A stretch of DNA of 64,000 bases from Cercis canadensis (lineage: Eukaryota > Streptophyta > Magnoliopsida > Fabales > Fabaceae). Made by a program: the position numbers and the translations under genes. Below are positions 59,066 through 64,000 of the stretch, piece after piece. Position 1 is the stretch's first letter, and each line of letters opens with the position of its first letter. Location: contig QAOA01001603.1 in the NCBI GenBank assembly GCA_003255065.1, positions 12,050 to 76,049 on the forward strand, read 5' to 3'. The notes under the pieces were generated by a model. It was not told the DNA's origin. It saw nothing but the letters and a program-made list of their open reading frames with translations, and did no database searches.

Positions 59066-59637
59066 ATGGAATGGAGTAGTGGGAATGGAAGGTTGATGGA
59101 GGAGCAAGCAAAGGAAGAGTTGCAAATGCTTGAAGCCCAATATCCCAATCATTTTGAGTATCTAAAGCTTGAGCTCAAGTCCTTCATCTTTCTATTCCAA
59201 ACCCAGAAGCAGGAGACTCAGCTGATTCCAGAGAATAATCACTGCAGCACCTTCCTTTCTTCAGTGGTCGATACACAAGGTTTCTGTTCCTTTATTCTCT
59301 CCAAAACTCAGCCCCCTATTTTTTCCCCTTGCCTTTTGACTTATTGTGCTAATAACCATGGTTTTGAGTTGTTTCATGTGAAGCAGAATCGACCAGCTTG
59401 GAGCAGGCTCAGCAGAGGAAAAAGAGTACCTTTAGTTTTGAAGCTACATTAGAAGACAGAGTGGTCATGGAGGGAAAGATTCATGAAGATTTTCAGCTTG
59501 CCTCTCCAAGGAGTGATAGAGTTGTTAAGAAATACTCAGGGAGGAAGAGCAAGAGAAGAGATAGGGTGGATGTGGTTCTTGAGAGGGCACAAGCCTGTCT
59601 CAAAAAAATAAAGCATTTGAAAACAACCCTGTTATAG
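59066..59637 (+). CDS. Uncharacterised plant protein, 154 aa, basic coiled C-terminus
   Basis: Two exons, 59066-59279 and 59387-59637, with a 107-bp GT-AG intron in matching phase. The start is the first in-frame ATG (MEWSSGNGRLMEEQAKEELQ); the earlier in-frame GTG at 59015 is unlikely. The N-terminal third is acidic and probably helical (EELQMLEAQYPNHFEYLKLE). The C-terminal part is strongly basic (VVKKYSGRKSKRRDRVDVVL), looks like a nuclear localisation signal, and ends ERAQACLKKIKHLKTTLL, a helix with heptad-like hydrophobics. I recall similar plant hypothetical proteins ending in RVDVVLERAQ-CLKKI-type sequences, but no known function. Nuclear location is an inference. Confidence 0.7.
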
Positions 59638-60367
59638 CTCTCCTGAAATTTGGACGTATCTCAGTTTATGCCATTTGATGTAAATGAATGAGTCTGTGGT
59701 GCATGACGAACAGAATCAACTGCTAATCTGCTCATTGCTATATGGAATAGTGTTCTTCTTTTTACTTTGATTACATTAGTTTGTTTTGGTACTTAGAATG
59801 TAGCAGTTATGGTCTTCTTCCGTCAAATATTCACAAGAACAATTTGCTCAAAATGCATCCAAGAATCAAGTATTCTCATTTTAAATCGTCTAAACATCCC
59901 TCTCAGAGTTTTTCTTCTCAGCTACAACCTGTACTCTTAGCCCCTTTTGCAATTTTTGGTAAATAAAGCTCACAATCTTTTCTAGTGCACAGTATAAAAG
60001 ATAAGCAGATGCCTTTGGTCAATAACTAACTCAATGAATTGGGATGACTTAGCCAACAAAGAAAAAAAAAAAAAAACCGATGAATCCAGAGGATAACTAA
60101 GGTTTGCTGTCAATAGGAGAGAGCTTCTCAGCAGTCAGGATATCTTCCCAGATGTCAAGCTGATTTATGCAGTACGCAGTTATCCATTACTTCTCCCCAC
60201 AATGTGGAAAACAAAGTTGCAACTTGGCCTTTTTTTCGTTAGTCATACGCCAATAGCGACATGTAAGATAATTAAGCAACCGTGGGAGTGGAGGAGCAGA
60301 ATAAAGCATGGACCTTGTCATGGGACTTGTAATGCCTCAATTAAGGTGATAACAAGTCATGTCTTTG
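59638..60367. other. Convergent 3' spacer, no gene seen
   Basis: Lies between the convergent 154-aa protein gene and the WTF9-like gene. It carries their 3' regions; no coding or RNA gene recognised. Confidence 0.5.
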
Positions 60368-61552
60368 CTAGTTGTCCTCTTGTCCAACTTCATTGATACT
60401 GCTTCTATGCTGTAACTTCGAATTAACAGCAAGCACACCGCGCCGTCCCAAAAGAACAAGATCAAGAAGCCTTCTCCTTGCATCATACACGGGATTTGGT
60501 TCAATTAAACACCCTCTCTCGTAAGCTTCCCTCAGAAAAACAGTATGCCGTTTACCCTTAGTTGACAAATAGAAGATTCCAGGGTGATCCAAGAACAAGT
60601 CCCTTATATTTAAGTCAATCCCAAACCAATTTCTGAAATGACTAATCTTCTCGACTTCCACCATCTTCTCCACTGTCAAACTCAGGAATTCATGAACAAT
60701 TGACACTCCTCGTTTCTCTAATGCCTTCATTCCTGCCTTAGACCTCTTCTTCTCTCCCATCATCTCATATGGCCCCACATATGGCAAACTCTGCCATTCC
60801 TTCACCTTGGCCTTGAAATTCTTGCCCAACCTCATGCCTGGAGGATACCCCAGTTTGAAACTGAACTGGATTTCTGTCCTATCAATGCTGCAGTCTTCCT
60901 TACAACACTCAAGCACCCTCCAATTCTCAACAGCTGCCGTAAAATGGTTGCTGGGAAGCACATCAACCAGTTTCAATAAATGAGTATTAGGCTCAGGAGC
61001 ATCACATAGTTGAAAAAGATGAGAATTTTTAGTTATTACTGAATCCTCAAAATCATCAGGAAGCCCGAGTTCTCTCCAAACCTTGAAAATGGCACGAAGA
61101 GGCACCATTTTGGATGCAGACATGGACAATATCCTCACCAATCTATCGACAACAACAGGTAGCGAAGCATTAATGGCCTCTGCTTCCAGACGGGAAATTT
61201 CAAGAGCAGCATCCGATAATCTGCAAAAGGGCTGGGACTTGATGGGCTCATAATAAATGTGGAAAATGTGAGGAAATTTGCGGAGAAAATGGGTGGCACC
61301 ACGGTTAAGATGGAGCTTCTGGGAGAGCCTGGAGAGAAAATCTACAGAGACTGACTGGTTTTTGGGATTTGCAAGGATAAGGTCTTGAATAGCAATGACT
61401 TTGAAAAGGTTTTTGTACTTGTCCATCAACTTCTCAAACGTAGGGTCTCTAGCTCTTGATGCCACATACTGGGCAGAAGTCGTTTTTGATCGAACAGATA
61501 TAGAATGACGAGCTGGGTGTTTACTTAGAAATTTCACAATGTGGGTACCCAT
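60368..61552 (-). CDS. WTF9: PORR-domain RNA-binding protein, WTF9-like (mitochondrial intron splicing)
   Basis: A single-exon frame of 394 aa, ATG at 61552. It follows Arabidopsis WHAT'S THIS FACTOR 9 closely: KTTSAQYVASRARDPTFEKL, MDKYKNLFKVIAIQDLILAN, LSRLSQKLHLNRGATHFLRK, KVWRELGLPDDFEDSVI, NWRVLECCKEDCSIDRTEIQ, FSFKLGYPPGMRL, EWQSLPYVGPYE and HPGIFYLSTKGKRHTVFLRE. The PORR domain (about residues 35-365) binds organelle RNA; WTF9 is needed to splice the group II introns of mitochondrial rpl2 and ccmFC in Arabidopsis. The first ~25 residues (MGTHIVKFLSKHPARHSISV, basic, Ser-rich, no acids) look like a mitochondrial targeting peptide. The gene is intron-free, as is common in this family, and is head to head with the nibrin gene 670 bp away. 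Confidence 0.95.
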   Translation of the reverse strand: MGTHIVKFLSKHPARHSISVRSKTTSAQYVASRARDPTFEKLMDKYKNLFKVIAIQDLILANPKNQSVSVDFLSRLSQKLHLNRGATHFLRKFPHIFHIYYEPIKSQPFCRLSDAALEISRLEAEAINASLPVVVDRLVRILSMSASKMVPLRAIFKVWRELGLPDDFEDSVITKNSHLFQLCDAPEPNTHLLKLVDVLPSNHFTAAVENWRVLECCKEDCSIDRTEIQFSFKLGYPPGMRLGKNFKAKVKEWQSLPYVGPYEMMGEKKRSKAGMKALEKRGVSIVHEFLSLTVEKMVEVEKISHFRNWFGIDLNIRDLFLDHPGIFYLSTKGKRHTVFLREAYERGCLIEPNPVYDARRRLLDLVLLGRRGVLAVNSKLQHRSSINEVGQEDN

Positions 61553-62223
61553 TCTGCTACACTGTCAGCACCCCTTTTCTCCCTTTAGCAGTCTTACTTA
61601 GTCATTTTATCGAACACAAGAAGCACATATAGCAGAGCAGAAACTTAACACTACTGGCATTGATTCTATGCTAGGAATCAAGGCATCACAGAAAAAAAGT
61701 TGAGAATTTCTATAACTTTGGCATCAGATTTTCCTCAGAATCACCGAAAATTGATTTCAGCATGGGGTATAGAGAGAGAAACGGTCATCAAAGATGTTAC
61801 AGAGCAGTACCGACTCGTATGGACAAAAATATGCATGAAGTCACCAACTTTTTTTTATGGATAGGCATTTAAGAGCAAAGAGAAGAAATGGTGTATATAC
61901 TAGGTACTGTAATTGCTGCCAAAACTGAAAACCTGAACGGAATTGCGAATCTCGGTGTTTTGTGCGGAAGGAGATGACACAGATTTTGCAAACGCAAAAA
62001 ATGGATTCATTAAACGACATGACGTTTAGTTTTAAATGTCGTTTTGTTTACCCTTTGCCTCTTAAGGTCGATTCGAATCACTTGCCGTTTGGACGACAAA
62101 CAAGCGGCATTGTCGTTGCTCTAGAGGCCTTGTTTTCTTCTTCTTCCCTCTCAATTTGAGAGCCGAACCCATTCTCAGCGAGAGCTGGTTCAAGAATACA
62201 AGGAAAAAGAGTTTCGAAGAATA
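61553..62223. promoter_or_regulatory. Shared divergent promoter region of WTF9-like and NBS1 genes
   Basis: A 671-bp intergenic region between two start codons that face away from each other. No TATA box stands out at a suitable distance from either gene; the sequence is otherwise unremarkable. Co-regulation is possible but not shown. Confidence 0.5.
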
Positions 62224-63541
62224 ATGGTGTGGGGTCTCTTACCCGTTGATCCTCTTTCAGGTAGGTTTCGTTTTTACCCTGCCAAAACATTGTTTACGAA
62301 TAGCCACTCTATTTAGTTGCTCTACTTCTGTTGGAATTTATTCTTGTACCAAGGTTCGGTTAATTTTAGTAACTAGTACTTTTTTTTTTAACAGGTGAAG
62401 ATAAATACTACATTTTCAAAAGAGGAATTTACAGAGTTGGTCGAAAAGGTACCATAACTTGTGCTTCCTACTAATTATTTTTCAGAACTTAGAACCAGAA
62501 GTGTGTAAGACGTTTGATGGTTAAATCTTTCTTCTCTCCAATTCGTTACTGCAGTCAAAATACTAAATTAATTTTCATGATTAACATTTTAGGCTTATTT
62601 ATATTGACTAATGATATTCTCAGCTCAAGCTGAAGTTGGATCAAATTACTTGGTATTTTTACTGGTTCCAATCATACTGCTTCTTGCAGTGTTAAGGTCT
62701 ACTAGCCATATTCATTTTAAACAGAAAGCATTTTGTTATAGTTGACATAATAGGTATAGCTATTGATGTTTAGTGCTAAAATGGCCACTAGTCACTTATT
62801 TGGGTACCTAAATGCATAAACCTGGATGGGATTTGTCTCCATGGAGCAAATTCTGTAGCTATCTCAATGCATAATATGCTGCTTCCTGTGTTCCTCTACC
62901 TTTCCCTCTGTGTGGGTTTTCTTAGAATAACCATATGTTGAGTATGATTTTTCTGGAAGTCGTGATGTTATATGATAAAAACTTGTTATCTGCTGCTTAC
63001 AGGTTGTGATGTGATCATCACTAAAGACAAAGGGGTTTCTCGGGTCCATGCAGAAATAATTGTTAACTCGATGACCCCATTAAATCCTCTACCGAATGAA
63101 CCTTCTGATCTGTCAACCAGGGTAAAGATTAGAGATTGTTCTAAGTATGGAACATTTATTAGCAAGAATGTTGGGCCCAGCAAAAAAGTTCATGAGCAGC
63201 CAAACAAAGAAACAACTCTAGAGGATGGTGACCTTGTTTCTTTTGGTACTGGTAGTGCAACCTACAGGTATGTCAAGTCTCTGTTTTTCTTCTTCTTTTT
63301 CTTTCCGCTGCTTCTCTGCAATTCACTTCCAGTTTAAGAAAATGTCATGGTGTTGATTGTTCTAAATTTAGGTTTATTTGGATAGATGCTATCTTATGCA
63401 ACTTGCAGCTCTCTTCCACTTATACGTGTTTAAACAATTTTTAACTAAAATCTGACAGGTTTTGCCATGTCCCACTTGTATTCTTCCTCTGTTGCTCAAA
63501 TAAGGTGGATCAATCTATTGAAGAGAAAATTTCATCAATTG
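62224..63541 (+). CDS. NBS1: Nibrin homologue NBS1 (FHA domain), 5' part, continues beyond window
   Basis: Four exons are visible: 62224-62260, 62395-62448, 63003-63267 and 63459-63541. They join in phase to MVWGLLPVDPLSGEDKYYIF, KRGIYRVGRKGCDVIITKDK, GVSRVHAEIIVNS, VKIRDCSKYGTFISK, EDGDLVSFGTGSATYRFCHV and PLVFFLCCSNKVDQSIEEKI. This is the N-terminal FHA domain of plant NBS1, with GRKGCD, the phosphopeptide-binding SRVHAE and KYGTF. NBS1 is the third subunit of the MRE11-RAD50-NBS1 complex that senses DNA double-strand breaks and activates ATM. The beginning of the BRCT region should follow downstream. The last donor (GTCAGT) opens an intron that extends toward or past the window end; the gene is incomplete only because the window stops. 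Confidence 0.9.
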
Positions 63542-63664
63542 GTCAGTGAGAAAACTGATAGAGCTTTTTCAGTTCTTATAATTTTATTTGTACGTACCTA
63601 TGCTTACAAATTGCTTTAAGACATAAAATATCTTGTGTTCTTTTCCTTCCATTAATAGAGAAGA

Positions 63665-63787
63665 CACAAGCACACACAACACAATTAGTCCAGGGATCTT
63701 CCATAATGTTGAGGTCCCAGGTTGAATCCCCATTCCCCCAATATCCCCAACTAGAAAATCTAGTTTTGTCCATGTAATGGCAAAACA
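63665..63787 (+). mobile_element. SINE-like insertion with 14-bp target duplication
   Basis: The 14-mer ATTAATAGAGAAGA stands at 63651-63664 and again at 63788-63801. The 123 bp between contain a tRNA B-box-like GGTTGAATCC (63720-63729). The size, the long target duplication and the B box fit a SINE; the 3' tail is not a clean poly-A. It is inside the NBS1 intron that starts at 63542. Confidence 0.7.
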
Positions 63788-64000
63788 ATTAATAGAGAAG
63801 AAAAACAATGACATTATAGCAAGTTGTACCAGAAGAAGGATTTACAGTGTGATCAGAGATCATAGTGTTGAAAGGCCATCTGTTAGCTTGCTTCACCCTT
63901 TGCTGGTAGTGTAGTTTTGATACTTTCCAATACTAGAGAAGGTCTTGATGGTTTCTTCATATGACTTAGCAATCAGTTATTTTTGTTATGTAATTTTAAA

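Overview
The window is nuclear DNA from a flowering plant, almost certainly a eudicot. Its genes have several short exons with GT-AG introns and plant-type products: tandem peroxisomal acyl-activating enzymes, a yellow-stripe-like transporter, a WRC-domain JmjC demethylase, a PORR-domain organelle splicing factor and a plant nibrin. The spacers are AT-rich and carry plant-type transposons. It is a draft assembly: there is a 207-base N run (44797-45003), an NNN at 28367 and single-N joins at 8549, 20891, 24349 and 37878. I cannot name the species.

Layout. 1-7285: a minisatellite of about 70 units (88, 104 or 120 bp) with higher-order duplication and no genes. 7849-8549: 3' end of a LINE with its RNase H domain (-). 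9495-10897: an NC/LRAT-domain protein (+). 11.9-23.9 kb: a duplicated unit made of a small single-membrane-segment protein gene (-) next to an acyl-activating enzyme gene (+). Of the two recognisable small-gene copies, 12105-14085 is a pseudogene and 16454-18185 is intact. The two close acyl-activating enzymes are at 14318-15976 and 22186-23853; between them lie a remnant of a third unit and a TIR element carrying a broken CAF1 deadenylase fragment. 27357-29717: ribosomal protein S5 (4 exons). 33237-34889: a third, more diverged acyl-activating enzyme. 38405-43225: a YSL7-like transporter (6 exons). 46640-57971 (-): a 12-exon KDM3/JMJ25-type histone demethylase with a 5-kb intron full of retroelements. 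59066-59637: an unrecognised 154-aa protein. 60368-61552 (-): a WTF9-like mitochondrial intron-splicing factor. 62224 onward (+): the 5' part of a nibrin (NBS1) gene that runs off the window.

The genes are independent plant loci, not an operon or a pathway. The one functional cluster is the set of three acyl-CoA ligases, all ending in a peroxisomal PTS1 signal (SRL, SRL, SRI). They probably activate carboxylic acids (benzoate, short-chain or fatty acids) inside peroxisomes.

The most notable structures are: the satellite with a nested 16-bp module; a complete 316-bp TRIM retrotransposon and SINE-like insertions inside the demethylase's large intron, which recalls the heterochromatic intron of Arabidopsis IBM1; a gene-fragment-carrying TIR element; an unequal-crossover footprint in the acyl-activating cluster; and direct duplications at single-N joins that are probably unmerged haplotype ends.
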